DNA of 64,000 nt from Apostichopus japonicus (GCF_037975245.1 NC_092567.1:7874714-7938713), one strand, 5' to 3'. Positions 22,101 through 35,905 are shown, counted from the first letter of the stretch. Numbers and translations are program-made. The notes: generated from the letters alone by a model not told the origin.

Positions 22101-25100
22101 AGTCGTTCTATTGAAATCGGAATTCCTTCGTGCAATGGATACACTAAAATCACAAGTCTTAAATGAATATACGCAAACATGACAGCAGCAATAGTTTGAA
22201 TCGGTACTATACGTGAGTGTATTGCGCGACTAGATTAGGACTACAGTAAGTCTGCAATTTTCCTGTCTAAAATTTGGGAAATCGTTTGCGAATAATCAAT
22301 GCTTAATTTACACAACTTTTCTGTTAAATCATATGTATCTCCATTGGGTTAGATCATATATAGTGGAATATATTGAATATATACAGTACATATAGGACTG
22401 AACAGGATAGGCCGAAGCTCAAGTGAGGTGTGAAGAATGCTGGGTAACCGTCATCAATGACTGATATCCTTCGAAGAAATATTTTTAGTGGAGAGAAAGC
22501 TGGTCCTTTTTATTGAGTCAAAGCATAGACACAAGCTACTAATAAGCAATCCTGTCGTCTCGACAAAAGTTCGGACCAATATTAAGAAGTGGTTCCAGAA
22601 TGGGGAAGGGAGTTGGGTGGGGGAGGGGGTATTTAGAACTGAACTGTTTTTGCATCACAACACAGTTCTTAAATGTCCATACTGTATAGTGTACAGTATG
22701 GTATCCTTCCGTCGCTGCACTGTGTACACAGTTTTAATACATATAGGCCTACAGCGTATGTGTGATGCACCCTGTACAAAACTGTTACGTGCATTGTGCT
22801 ATGTTATCGATAAATGCCTCCACAGAAAACTTCGATCAAACCTGGATATAGTAGATCATACAATCTAACAAACTAGTGTGCTAAATATACTTACTTATTT
22901 GCCTCACTTAAGCTACTGAAATTACCGGACCTTGTGAAAGTTCATCTTGCTACATTCGCTTATCGCTCTATTAATGGGTATAATCCGCCCACATGTAAAC
23001 ATTTATTCACTGTTAATAAGGAAATCCATGATTATAATACAAGACAGACTGGTCACATACATTGACTTTTTCCCCATAGTAACCTGGGTAAACAGAGTAT
23101 ACGTTATCGGGCAAACACTTGCTGGAATTATCTACTTAATCATCATGATCATATACAAAATGATTCTCAGTCACCACGTTCCTTTAAACGTCAATTAAGC
23201 GGGGTTTACATAAGTGATCATTGATCCATAATACTTTTTAGAAATCTTTCTTTGTTTATATCGTTAACACTGATAACTTAATTATTTTCCTTCTTTAGGG
23301 AGTGGCTCTGCTCGATAAGCCTTTCAGGTTTTTAGATCACTTCCTTTCTCTTTATACTCACTTTCATATCTGTAAACGTTTGTATGACATACAAGGTACC
23401 GTATATTGAGAAAAAAAACAAATAAATGAAATGAAATGAAATATGTCTAAACCAATTCCAAAGATATCTACATATACTTACGAAAAGATTCGGGATATTT
23501 TGAACGGTTAAGCCTTCGTTGCAACGAACAGATTCAGACATTTTGCTTACCGCGAAGTACCAGGTTTCTATGGTGATGACAAAACTTCCGACCAATCATG
23601 AGCGAATATTTACACACAATTGCAAACCTGTTTGGGACAAAAAAAACTCGACCTTGGTACGTTCCCATCCAGTTTTGTGGAAACTGGTTAAGAAAAGGCC
23701 TGAACCTTTCCATTTTTGTAATGTCGTTTTGTTGTTAAATTTAGAAATATGTCAATTAAAAGTGCCTCTTTTGTATAGCACCCCCCCCCCCCCCTTGCAA
23801 TCCTTGCCAAAAAATAGATTATCGTAAATGAATGTGGTTTGTATTTGGGAATACATGGTAAAATGACACACTATTTTAAGAAATTCATGCATTCACTTGA
23901 GAAGAAGGAGATACGATATAAAGGAAACGGATACATATATTGCAAACATATTTATTCTTGTATGAGAAATGATATATAAGAGATGTATTAGGGTATGAAT
24001 GTATCTATTTGAGTTCCTAGTTAATATGGTTTCGTTTGTTACATCACGATTGTAAGTCCATGATCCCGTCCGGATCGAATATGGATGAAGGCCATTATAT
24101 TAAAATATCGACTTCTGAAATCAACTGCTGCTGTTACTATGGTAACATTGGACGTGGTTTATAACCAGGAGCATACTATTTCATGACAGTTCGGTGGAAA
24201 GGGTGTTGTGTGGATTGGAAGTAGATCTTGGTGGGAACATTTGTGTGAAGGTGAAGTAAAATGTCATCATTGTCGGTTTTTGAATACATAAATAAAAACA
24301 CGTACAAACATCGTATATCATAGCACACTATCACGTACGATACGTCAAAGAAGAGGCTTATGAAAGTCTCGAATCGTTTTGTTCGAATTGAATTTTATTC
24401 ACCATCACGGGACCATGTTGAAGTTATCAGCTCTTTGCATCTGTTATCTTAAGTTAGAATAGTATGGAGGTCTTAATGAGATTCCTCAATGCGGTCTCAT
24501 ATTACGCTACATGCACTTCTTCTTTTTGACCAAACTGAGCAGACGGAATCTGGTTGAGAGGAAAAACCGATAAAGTATTGTATAAGAGTTAGTGATCATC
24601 AAATGACGTATAAAAGTGGTAAGGCGAAGAGCATGGCAATACATCAATAAAAAAATCCAAATGTAGTGTAATGACTGAGGCGCTTCAGATAACAAATGTA
24701 TACGATTTAAACCCGTTTCTTAAGGTTGTAATTTGAAATCGGTCACGTGATATATCCCATGTACATTGAATGAGGAATTATCCCTGACTAACAATCATAG
24801 TCAGTTATGAGCATGAACTTCATTTAACCATTTTCATCAGAAGATGTCACCATGACGTAAAAATAAACGACCGTTTGCAATCTTCGTTAAAGGGTTGTTT
24901 AATAAATAAGGCCCTGTACATACAACACTATTAATGTTGGATTCATTACCGAGATCAAGAAGATCTCAAACATGTCACATAGTCCTGTATTATACAAAAA
25001 GTAAAACAAGAAACGTTTTCAAGGCGAATATTGATCACATTAAAGACATATGCGCATGAGCATGAATTAACATGTTTCAATAAAATAATTAACCGGTTAA

Positions 25101-25759
25101 CCGTCAAAATTTAACCGGTCCGGTCTTATTTTACCTCGTAGTTGCAGACTTAGGAAAGATTGAAAACAGGTAAGAGGCTAAGATAATAAGAAAAAAAGTT
25201 ATCGTGATCCGGAACAAGGTAGAAGTTTTCGACAGCCTCTTGGAAAGGAGTTGGTTGAATCTGAAATGGCCAGGCGCCTCTCCTCCCTTCAATTTAGTCG
25301 AACTTTCATAATTTTTATTTGGAAGTAGCTTAGTGATCTATTCAAACCACTCACGATCTGTTGTTTTTTCCTTCATAATAATATATCAAAAAGCGTTAAA
25401 ATATCATTCATTATTACTAACTGATCAGTTCTACGTAGCGGTTTGCAAATAAGATGATCCTAACAAGAACATAAAATGTGTTCAATTAATTGCTGATCAG
25501 TTTTGTCTTGGTTTATCTAATAAATCCAATTGAAAACAAGATATTTTACTTTAATATTACATTAATCAGTTGCTCATTAGTAAGTACGACTTGAAGAAGT
25601 TTTACCGTATCGGTATCTGTGTTTTTCAATTTCGGGAGAGATTAGGTGTTTCCAAGGTCCTTTTGTTTGTATCTGTAATTGAAATTTGTGCCAAGCACTA
25701 GTAAACTCAAAATAAAAAAAAAACTGGTAAAGTATTGTCAAGAAGCTATTTTCTAGTGT
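19151..25759. other. Intergenic, no confident gene
   Basis: No ORF here looks like a protein family and no convincing acceptor-exon-donor unit was found. It contains pure G or C runs at 19635-19647, 20075-20085, 21033-21043 and 23781-23794, and TGACGTCA at 21798 and 21921. A palindrome-like AACCGGTTAACCG word lies near 25090. The stretch may be intronic to the plus-strand gene whose 3' exons lie at 30.8-35.3 kb. Confidence 0.4.
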
Positions 25760-26425
25760 TGTAGTACTCGAAAAGCACCCGGCACTCGATTGGCATTCAA
25801 ACATCTGTCTCCAAATGATCGGTACTCGCACTAGGTGAACAATACTTGGTACTCATTCTTTCGCACCCGCACTCTGATGCTTAAGTACTCGATTCAAAGT
25901 GCTTGATACTCGTTCGTGACGAGTTATTTAAAACAAACAGTTTCGAAATACTGACGTTACAGTAGGTAGTTATTATAAGTTATCGATGATTTTTATTACT
26001 CTGTTATGTCACCGTAATCCTGTGTTTCTACTGCAGCAGAATAGCCGACTATATTACCAAGTACAGTGCATATAGCATGAACAAAGAAAGCATAAGTGAT
26101 GTATATTATGTGTCTAACATAAAACAATTTATAGCATGTTTGTAGTATTAATATGGCACTTGCAACCCTATTGAACCATCATTTTAAGACATTTTACATT
26201 TGAAAATTTGTCAAACAATAACAAGACACGGGCATTGTCTTCATATTCGACTGGTATAGCATTTACATATAATTACCACCGGGAAGGGTTATAAATATTA
26301 GGTTTCTCTAAAATATTAAGAAATCAAAAGTACTCGTATGAAATAGTATAATTCGTGTTCGGTACTGAATACTGTATATAGAATACTGTACTCGAAAACT
26401 GGCACTCGGTGCTCGGATCCTAACA
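25760..26425. repeat. Region with iterated TACTCG/CACTCG words
   Basis: TACTCG occurs at about 25765, 25821, 25884, 25906, 26331 and 26388, with CACTCGATTGG, CACTCGGTGCTCGG and ACTCATT variants between. The two ends share GTACTCGAAAA followed by GGCACTCGG or CGGCACTCG. The middle (25930-26320) lacks the motif. It looks like the two iterated ends of one interspersed element, but I could not define terminal repeats or a target duplication. Confidence 0.35.
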
Positions 26426-26813
26426 AGCCAGTCATCGGGCTAGGATACCTATATGTTACTAACAATAATCTACAAAAGGATTCAAGTCATTCTGTTTGTA
26501 TAAACTTTACAGAAAAGCAAAGAAAAACTGAAGGGCTTCATTCCATTTTGGGGGGGGGGGGCAAGATATTAAGATTGTGTACATTTCTGTTGGCTTTAAT
26601 TAAGACCCTGGTCCCACGTCCCACCATAGTAAACGAATTACGGTAGCGGTCACACGTACTCACACGACGTTTTACGATATTAGGACGATCGTTATTCGCA
26701 GCCACATGCATCAGTGAGTTAATTATGCTTTTGCAACGCTATCAGTTGCGTTGGGTCGGTCAAGGGTCACGGTTTTGACGATGTTTCGCGGGGTTCTTAG
26801 ATGTAAGTAGTAG

Positions 26814-27188
26814 ATGATGGCGATGGAAGCTCAATGTGCCGTAGCGCTTTCATTGATTATTATGAGATTTGTATTACGAAGGAGGCGTCACATATTGGAA
26901 GAGGCATTCCTGCAAAGACAAGAAGCCGCTGGTCGCCGACCTAGAGATTGTAGACGTATATTTATTCGTAATACACAGCGAAATATTATGGATATGAAAG
27001 CCCAGCACGCACTGCTCACGCTAATGCGTACGCGTCCTTTCGTATCCCTCTTTCGCCATCATTTCCGCACACTTCCTAAACACCTCCTTATTCCTGACGG
27101 GGTTTTTCACCATACTCTGTATATACTCCCCCCCCCCCCCCCAATATATCAATTAGTGTCAGGACTTCTTGTTCCTCCCAGGTTTTAA
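26814..27188 (+). CDS. Arg-rich ORF, unrecognised
   Basis: The first 75 codons stand out from the AT-rich surroundings: a higher-GC segment begins near 26600. The predicted product starts MMAMEAQCAVALSL, then has an RRRR cluster near residue 22 and an Arg/Gln-rich helix. After about residue 100 the frame runs into a poly-C tract (PPPPP), so the real coding part, if any, ends before 27120. The overall look is faintly like the N-terminus of some DNA-transposon proteins, but no motif supports a name. It could be a transposon remnant. Confidence 0.2.
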   Translation: MMAMEAQCAVALSLIIMRFVLRRRRHILEEAFLQRQEAAGRRPRDCRRIFIRNTQRNIMDMKAQHALLTLMRTRPFVSLFRHHFRTLPKHLLIPDGVFHHTLYILPPPPPIYQLVSGLLVPPRF

Positions 27189-28569
27189 CGCGAGTAGTGG
27201 CCGCCATTGGGAGTTGACTTTGAGTGTCGAATTGTTCGGAGTATTGATTGTTGTGTTGTTTTGTGGTAGAAACCATACGTGTGTATTGTGTATGTACAGT
27301 ACATGTAATAGTGTACAGTATGCAGTGCAGTGCAGGTTGGTTTTGTTTACATCGTATGTATCTAGGCACGCGTCGCTATGTCAAGGGATTGAAATCGGGA
27401 ATAATTAGTTAACGGAATAGATGTAAATGTTGCAGATTGAAATTTGAGAATTTTTAATCTGAATTTTTTTTTTTAAGCACCGTTATTGATGAAAGAATTA
27501 TCCCTCACAATGAAAATTACATAAGTAATGCTATAACTGAAACATCACCTTTGACGATGTCATAGAAGGATTTGTCTGAAGTACAGTCTAAGCTGATTTA
27601 CAGATACGACTGTCTGGTATAACAGACAACACATATTCATATAGTATATATCGCTGTAGGTATTCCGTTGCAGTCGCTACGGACTAAGAAGATGTTTGTT
27701 TACATGGAAGAAAGTGCTACAGTATGCATAGCTATAGAGACTTCAAATTAGTCTTGGTGATTTTCTAACTTTAAGATATTGATATAAAATCTCTATATTT
27801 TTTTTATTCGATTTTTTTTTAAACTGTGACAGATCAGTGAGTTATGGGACATTAGTATGTAATACAGGTCACGGTAGGACAGCGTTAATCTAGCATAGAT
27901 CTTCATTTTCCCCGGCATTCTTGAAATGGGCGCAATGTTACATGTTGTCAAGTGTCTGCTTCCTGTCAGGCTCACAGTATACGTTAGAAATTCCTTTGAG
28001 GATATTACAAAGTTTTATCACAATTTTGACATCATCCTAAGCTTTGTATTTTTCAACTTTCTGTTAGTGCTAGAAAACTACTTTCCATATTTTATTATAA
28101 CGCTGTCCCTACTCCTCTCTTTCAACGCCCTTTCGTCTGATTTGGAAACATATGTATGTGTTTCTAAAGCAGCCACATATGTTGTTGTATTATATTATTA
28201 ATTTATACAAGAAACAAAACCGTAAATGTTTAGATAGATGTGTGGTAACTCATGTAATTATACCTCGCACTGTAGGACATTATTCTAATTCAGTAAACTT
28301 GAACCCAATTAAAGAAAATCGGTCATAAAAATCCATGTACTCCCTAATGATCGTAATGCCATACTTTCTCTGGTTTGATTTGTTATTTATAAATGAACAT
28401 ATCAAAGATGAAAAACAACTTTATGAGAGATTATAATGTGGGGGGGGGGGAGGGGGGCGGCTAGGTTTCCATACTGAAGTAACGATAATAATATTTTGTT
28501 TTCAAACGACGAGGAGTTATTTGTCCAGGATGTTTGTATCGTACAATACAACGTATACGTCAGAAACCC

Positions 28570-28960
28570 TTACAAATAACTTAAGGTATGCTACAAATAA
28601 CACGAGGTATGTACAAATAACATGAGGTATGGTAAAAATAACAGATGTATGGTACTGATAACTTGAGGTATGGTACATGAGATAAGGTACAAAATACATG
28701 AGGTATGGTACACATAACATGAGGTATGGTACAGATAACAGATGTATGATACTAATAATTTGAGGAATGGTAAAATAGCATGAGGTATGGTATAAATACC
28801 ATGAGGTATGGTATAATAACATGATGTATGATATTAATAACTTGATTTATGGTACATGAGGCATGGTACAAAATACATGAGGCATGGGACAAATAACATG
28901 AGGTATGGTACAAATAACATGAGGTATGGTACAAATAACATGAGGTATGGTAAAAATAAA
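28570..28960. repeat. Minisatellite, 21-bp unit
   Basis: About 19 copies of a unit containing TAACATGAGGTATGG and then TACAAA. The most regular copies are at the right end (28880-28950). Left copies carry CAGATGTATGG and TTGAGGTATGG variants and partial deletions. The open frames on the minus strand here only translate the repeat. Confidence 0.85.
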
Positions 28961-30766
28961 TGAAACTAAATTAAGTCTCCCTTCCACGCTCGTACTCCAG
29001 CAGTCTCGCCCTATTTCTAATTATTATTGTCCTTCTTTCTCTGCATGTAGACCCCTATATGCTCTCCTTATAGAAGTAATTGTCTTGTGAATCAATAAAC
29101 ATTATGAATGTTAAAGTAGAGAATATTCAGATACATCAATCCTTATAAACAAAATGAATCTATCGTGCTTGCAATGTCTCTCTTTCACACCATCTCAGTC
29201 AAAAATGTTTTATTGGTGAAAATATCGATGCATGCTTTTCATCTCTAAAATCTGTACGTTGTGACGTCACTGTACACAGTTATGCAACATTCAGTATATG
29301 TGACTCGATTCTAATAGTTTGAGTTGTAATGGGATTTGAGGGATGTCTATTGATTTTATTATTTATTTAGATGAATGTATATATACGTCACTGATATGAA
29401 TGTGTGGGTCCAAGCAGGCTTATATATGAAGGACGGATCTCGGTTTGACTTGAAACTAAGAAACAAATGTATTGTTTTTGGGGGTAGGTTTCATCATTTT
29501 GATGTACTTTAATATGCAAGCAAAATTAAAGTAGATGTGACTACATTAAAAGGTCAACTTAAAGGTGTTAAATTTAAGAATTTTATTTAACTTTCAAGAA
29601 ACGTATTTTTTTACCACCCTCTGTACGTACAGTACTATGAATAAGCAGCAGCGTTATGATACAACAAATGGCAACGGTGAATCTGAACTAATAATGGTTT
29701 AAAATATTTGCATTATTTCTTTTATTTTTTAATAACTTCAACACTGTGTATAACGTAGGGTCTTGAAGGAGCCTGGGCCAGATAGAGGGAGGGGTGGGGT
29801 GTTCAAAGTAACTGTAAATGTGGTTGAATTTTATACAATTACCAACCGGCAAATTAATAATTATATTCAAGCGCTGACAATAACAAAATACAACATCCAG
29901 GCCTTGTATCTTCATGTGGTTCCTATTTTTATTAGTACTATTTCAATCAGAGCCATTCAATATGTCTGTATCTTATAGTATAAGAAACACTCTGATGTCC
30001 AATTATTCCTGATTCCGAGCCAAGTCCGTGACTACTTGGTTCGAGTATGGCATTCTCGAGTCCGAACAACGTTCTATAGAGTATATGAGCAACCCAAACC
30101 AAGTGACTCTCTGAAACACATTTGTGCAAGGTTTATTATAATTAGTGAAATGTTTAAGTTGTTAACATATCTATTTGATTATCCGATTGTGTCTCTTATT
30201 GTATATTTTTACCAGACAACTACATTTCCAAAACTTTGATGGATATCTTTACACTACTAACAATACGATAGAAACAGACCGTCTCAGACGAAGGGGGGGG
30301 GGTGTAACCCATGTGTTGCTTTGTTGACTAAGGTTTTGCTATTTCTGACCACGATATTCTGGGGTCTGTCTTTAATTACTGCCCTCCTTTCCCTACTCGT
30401 CATCTTCTCTGTTGTCCATTGTATCCATCTGATCACCTCAGTGAGAAGTTGGTCATTATGACGTCACTCAGTTTTGATGACGTCATTCGGGGGTTGATGA
30501 CGGGTTTAAAACTAACAATGTCTTTCCTATAAAGCTGATGTTTATATTCATGTTATTAAGTCCATGCATCTTACACTGACGAGTCTGTCTCCTTTATTGA
30601 CTTTAGGGTGTTCAATGTAGATGTGTGTTTACCTGCCAGGAATAATTTACTGCGATATTTTTGAAGATATATCATGCTAACTTATACATTGTTTGCTTCG
30701 CCATATTATATTTTCCTGAAATTCCATTTCTAAATCTCATGAATATAATATTTCTCTTCCTTTCAG
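28961..30766. other. Intergenic or intronic, no gene seen
   Basis: AT-rich sequence with a G-run at about 30293 and three TGACGTCA words (29262, 30459, 30478). It leads directly into the acceptor of the 30767-30802 exon, so at least its right part is probably intron. Confidence 0.4.
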
Positions 30767-33700
30767 GCCTGTGACGGAAATGGCAATCTACCAGGAGAAG
30801 AGGTGAGAGAGACATAGATTCATGTTCCTGTTAATTAGTAACGGTAATTTTAATTATAGACACAGAGGTATTAATTAATGTTGAACAAAGAAATAAGACA
30901 AAAGAGTATGATACTTTGTCCCTCATCAGGAGGAAAGATTTATAATTGTCGTGTATCGAACAGGGAATTCAGATAGGCCAGTTACAAGTTAATGCCTCGT
31001 AATGATGATAGCACTGTTCTCAATGTCAAATTTAGATGCGGCCTAAATAATCTTACTTCCGCACACACAGTCAAAGAAATGATAAACAAAGAAACGAATA
31101 GACTTTAAAATAAGTTGAGTCCGGTGTTATGGTGTGTTACAAGCCTCACACATTATTGGAATATAACTTTTAAACTGTCAATCCCCTCCCACCGGCAGAT
31201 GCTGATTATTTTATTTCACTCTGCTGATGTGCATATCATAATTTGTTAGCTCGTATCATAGTTCGTTCTCCGTGAATTTTTTTTTTCACAGTTTATTAAC
31301 CGTAAAAGGAACTGATAAAAAAAAATAAACATTTTGAATTTCACTTTTATAGGGTAACAATTTCTCTACACACAAAGGGCTAACTGTAGTCTATACCCAA
31401 ATCTCCCATCTCTCTCTACTCCGGTATTCTTTAATATAATAAAATCATTAGAATCATTCCCTGGGGTCGGGGAGGGGTCGGGGAGGGGTGGGGGATGGCT
31501 TAGGATGGTATTCGTTGGGTTATAGCATCATGAATCATTGTGAAACGAGAGCATACACTGTGTCATAAATACACTATCTCGGAGCGAGCTGGTAAAAGTA
31601 AACGGTTGATGTTTAGTGACTGAGTGATGACGTCATACCGTAATCCCTTACAGAGTGGATTACATGGAGGAGGGGTGCATCAAGTAAGTTACAGTTCAGG
31701 TCCGTTTATATAAAAGACATGACAGCAACGGCGTAAGTAGCTTTCGACACTTAAGTGATTTTAGATGAAGCTGTGTGCATGAGGGTTGACTCTCTTCCAA
31801 AGTAAACTTTAAAAAAAAAACATTTATTGAGCGATATACTTCCCAAATGTGTGTCAGTTCAAGGCCTCAAGTAAGATTTCGAGATGGTTTACGCTGGTTC
31901 ATATCTTAATTAATTGATTAATAAGCACAACCTGTTACAGTTATTTTTCCACGGTGGTTTTTATTTTATTTTTTTGCAATATGAAAGCTAATTTCTGAAT
32001 ATTGTACCAAACCTTTCTGATGTTAGTCAAAATGAGCTAGCAGTGAATTACAATAATACATATTTTTCCCTCTACATGAACTCTTATTTTGGAATATTCA
32101 ATTAACACATTGATCGATAACATGTCGTTGCCTAAACACATTTACAAACAGAGGATTCATATAACACCAACCTGAGGAGGTTCCATTTTGCTTTTTAATT
32201 CAATTTGTTACATTATACATCTGACTTATCCAGCAAACAAATCATGTTTTTATGGGCGTTTAGTATAATGACAACGTTTGACAACGTTTCAGGGCACGTT
32301 TTATCTTTCTTTGTAGGGCCCATTTAAATTACTTTCAAATACGACGTTAGCGTACACGTGCAGCTAAGGTGTATTACTGCTACATAAATCATTGTATATA
32401 CGAACTTGTACTAATGGGAGTGTGTGTGTACTCACCATGCAGGCGACGGATAAGTTAACGTGATGAAGTATTTCTGTTGAAAGGCAGAAACTAGTGGCCC
32501 GTAGTTTCATTGTTTCAAGGTGGGGGAGGATTTGACCGACTTAAATGTTTAAAACTAGAGAGTGTTACCCAAAGTTGGATGACAATTTAAATTAACGCCA
32601 CCCCATCCCTCTTCATGGACCTCTTTGGTCCACCAACTTTCTTCGGCGGAGTTTAAGAAGTCACTCATCGTTTAATAGTTGTAATACATATTGACATAGT
32701 GCATCTTTTAGACATCTTGAACATATCTGCAAGGTGTTAACACGGATATACAGGAACAATATTAATAACAATAACAATAATTAAAGCTATTTTCCTGTTA
32801 ATGGATAAATGATGCTATTTAATGCCCTTGGATGTCTAGCATTAAACCGTCAAAAACGTTCAAAATATTTTCATAAAAAGCGGTCAGTTTCACCCTTCAA
32901 CGTCCGGATAACCTTTCATATTTAAGTAAATAACGCTTTACTGATACTGCACAGAGAAACTAACAATATAATAAGAAATAAAAAGTAGGTAATTTGTGTT
33001 TTACAAGACATTCATTTTGACGAATTATGCGACTCATATGGTTAACGCTGGATTAATGTTCATTGTAAAGTGACAACAATAGAGCAAAAAATGAGCAAAT
33101 AAAACGTATAACAATCTGTCAAATAATTTGAATCACGTGACACCAAAAGTGTTTCCAGTTCGTATTTTCTAAAATGTGTTACAGCTTCCAAGTATCTTGA
33201 TAATTCGTTCATCGTTCCAGACTTGTAAGACAATTATCTGACTTCAATTTCTTATTTTGACAGAGTTTTAATGTTGATCCTCTTTGTTCAAACAATATTT
33301 GTCTCTTCTTCACTCACTATTATTTTCTCTCCAATCTCTCCCATCTCTCCATTCTCTCCCATCTTTCTCTCTCTCAAAAAAACGAGATCATATCTTATTG
33401 TTACTATAGTCCTACTACCAGCTAACTAACATGTTCCTAGACAATGGTACCATGGTAACCAGAGATGCCCGGATGCTACGGGAAGGGGACAGGAGTATAT
33501 TATGACGGCGAATTATTTTTCGGAACAGTGATTTTCACTATAGTTGTGTATATTTTTACAATGGGGTCCCGGGATGCATCGAATAGTTTCAAAGGTTAAT
33601 ATCAGTAGTTTTTTAGGGCTTCGTAGGCAATATGTCTCCGGGTCCAACAAGACCACTGACCATGTGTATTAAGCGAGCTCGTGACCGTGGGAACATTCAC

Positions 33701-35298
33701 AGGATAGCGCTTTCAGCACCCCTGAACATCGGTTTGAGCCCGCCCCTGCCCCCTCCCTTTCCCTTCCAACGCTCATCTCTAACATGGTGTTATTGGGACG
33801 ATTATTTATACTGGTTGATTAAATTATCGTTTTGGAAAATAACGTAACGCCAGCAAGAAAGACTCTGTCTTTCGCATTTAACACTTAAACTGTTAATAGT
33901 ATTCCGCACTATAATATGCATTATTATTATTATTATTATTATTATGCATAATTAACTCCTTTACTGTTAATAGCTTTCCACTGAAGATAAACTATGCTAA
34001 TGATAACACAAGTTCCGTCAAAACAAAACATAAAGCAGAACCCAGTCTAGCATGGTCTAGAGAATCAACTAAAATAACTATCCAGTTAGATGTCAATAAT
34101 GATAAATTCAGGGAATTTCCTTTAAAGGTATAACAGTATGAACGTCAAATAGTGACACGGCCTATCCAACATTTTACTTAACTTTTAGACGAAATGTTTC
34201 GATTGGCTTCAAATTTCTAGAAGAAGAAGGGAGAGGGGTTGGTCCAGCTGGAAATATATAAACCACATTTATGGATCAAACTGGTTACCATCAGAAATGG
34301 GGTACACTGGCCATTTTAACCAGCTCCTGAATTCTCACCTTTGTATTGCATAATAACGTGAGCCAATGTCCAATTTGATTTGGCTCCTACATTTGTGAAT
34401 TCTTAAGAAAAGCACACGATGAGAGCTGAGTGACCTGGATATTGTTCGGTAACGATTACGTTAATGTTTGAAGGAATTGTCGAACTTTCATAACAAAGAG
34501 AATGTTAAACTTTGCAACTTAATTGAAAATGGCTACTCAGCTAGAAGGGATCAGCTTATAAACAGGACGGAACATTTCCCTGCATCGCACCAATGTTAGA
34601 TAGTACATTGGGTTGCATCGATTGAGTCATCGTTATATCAATGGGAAATCCCCTGGATAGGGTCATTTGATGGTTACCGGCAGGGAAGAGGATGGGGTGT
34701 GGAGATAATTGAACTGATTCTTGTACAGGAATCCTGTTTTACACATAAACTTTTTTTTATAGATTGGGAAAGGATTATAACCTCGTGCTATGAGTCAATA
34801 TGGGTTGACTGATGTTATTCATATACATACTTTTTTGGAATATTTCAAGCAAACAGTAGAACATTTTTTATAGAATCCAATCTTCACAAATCCTTTCGAG
34901 CATGGAATCAGAGCGACCACATCATAGGTGACCATGGTTTCATGGATTAAGCCTTCATGTGCATATCATGTTCAGTAATAAAATATTCGCAAGACACACT
35001 CCTTAGGAATCCCTAAAATAGTAACTGAAATAATAATAATAATAATGAACAGGACAAAAATTTCCAAGACATTTGAAACATGCAAAGTTTAATGTAACGT
35101 GACTCGATTTATCTGAAATAACACTTTTAATATGGATGCATATTATGATTTACAACATTTAACTATATACTGCATTGTCTTTGTTTCTGTGTTATCTTAT
35201 ACATATTCATTACTTATATTTTTCCTCTTGTTTAGGGATTCGATGAGAAGAGTTACCAGTTGAGCCTGGCGAACTTCAACCAGGCAAGACGCAAGTAA
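30767..35298 (+). CDS. Last two coding exons of an unidentified gene (3' part)
   Basis: Exon 30767-30802 (36 nt) follows TTTCTCTTCCTTTCAG and ends at GAG|GTGAGA. It encodes ACDGNGNLPGEE. Exon 35236-35298 follows TTTTTCCTCTTGTTTAG and encodes GFDEKSYQLSLANF plus a basic NQARRK tail, then TAA (35296-35298). Both are phase 0 and join in frame. A strong donor GTAAGT starts at 35301, two bases after the stop, so the 3'UTR is interrupted by an intron. The upstream exons are either scattered further left or outside the window; I could not find them. I do not recognise the protein from 32 residues. Exon calls rest on splice signals and frame only. Confidence 0.5.
31463..31494 (+). other. G-quadruplex-prone tract
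   Basis: Six G-runs of four or more are separated by one or two bases: GGGG-TC-GGGG-A-GGGG-TC-GGGG-A-GGGG-T-GGGGG. Such spacing is the classical pattern for a very stable quadruplex. It lies on the coding strand within the intron between the two terminal exons. Confidence 0.7.
33920..33945. repeat. (ATT)n microsatellite
   Basis: Eight trinucleotide copies of TTA/ATT, flanked on both sides by the word TATGCAT/ATGCATAA. Confidence 0.9.
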
Positions 35299-35773
35299 CT
35301 GTAAGTCAATACAGCTGAATACATTCTACCTTAGTATTTAACATTGTATTTGTTAATAGAGATTGTCTGCTACCTTTAGTTGTACAATCTTAATATATTA
35401 ATAATAATCTCCATCAATAACCAGAAATTGTATTCCTATATCTGTGATTATCTAATTTTATCTGGCCAATAACTATAATTGGTTTTATTGTACATTTCAT
35501 TAATAAAGCTGATCCATGATTCAATGTATGAGATGAATGATAAGTTCCTTCCATTAACATAAACATCGTTCACTTGTTTCCCGTGTGGCGGTGTTTTGTT
35601 TGGCTGGTGGTTTAAATTACTTGTTGACTCATGGTATTCCTGGCGCTTTTTTCTGGGGGGGGGGGTTGCTTAGGTTTAACTTCCCCATTATTCTACTAAT
35701 AAGTATGTTGTTTGACCCATTGATTATGATAACAATATAACCTGATATATATCATATTATTTTTATATTACAG

Positions 35774-35905
35774 CTCAATGCAAAATGCATGTTCAACTGG
35801 CGATGCCAATCACCAGCAGGACTGTGACGTAATTCACTCAATCCTCAAAACGATGGCAGTACATTCAGTGAGGAAGGATCTAATAAAGATTTAGGTTGTA
35901 AACTG
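35774..35905 (+). other. 3'UTR exon and polyadenylation signal
   Basis: An acceptor TTTTTATATTACAG ends at 35773, about 470 bp after the GTAAGT donor at 35301. AATAAA at 35882-35887 is the first canonical polyadenylation signal after it, which would give a short exon ending near 35905. A later AATAAA near 38454 is an alternative. This exon is non-coding because the stop codon lies in the preceding exon. Confidence 0.4.

Noticed and set aside
22488-22868. 126-codon plus-strand frame
   Set aside because: It has no recognisable motif, crosses a G-rich run and has no splice context; AT-rich DNA of this length yields such frames by chance.
28517-28934. Minus-strand frames with repeated Tyr-His-Thr-Ser
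   Set aside because: They only translate the 21-bp minisatellite.
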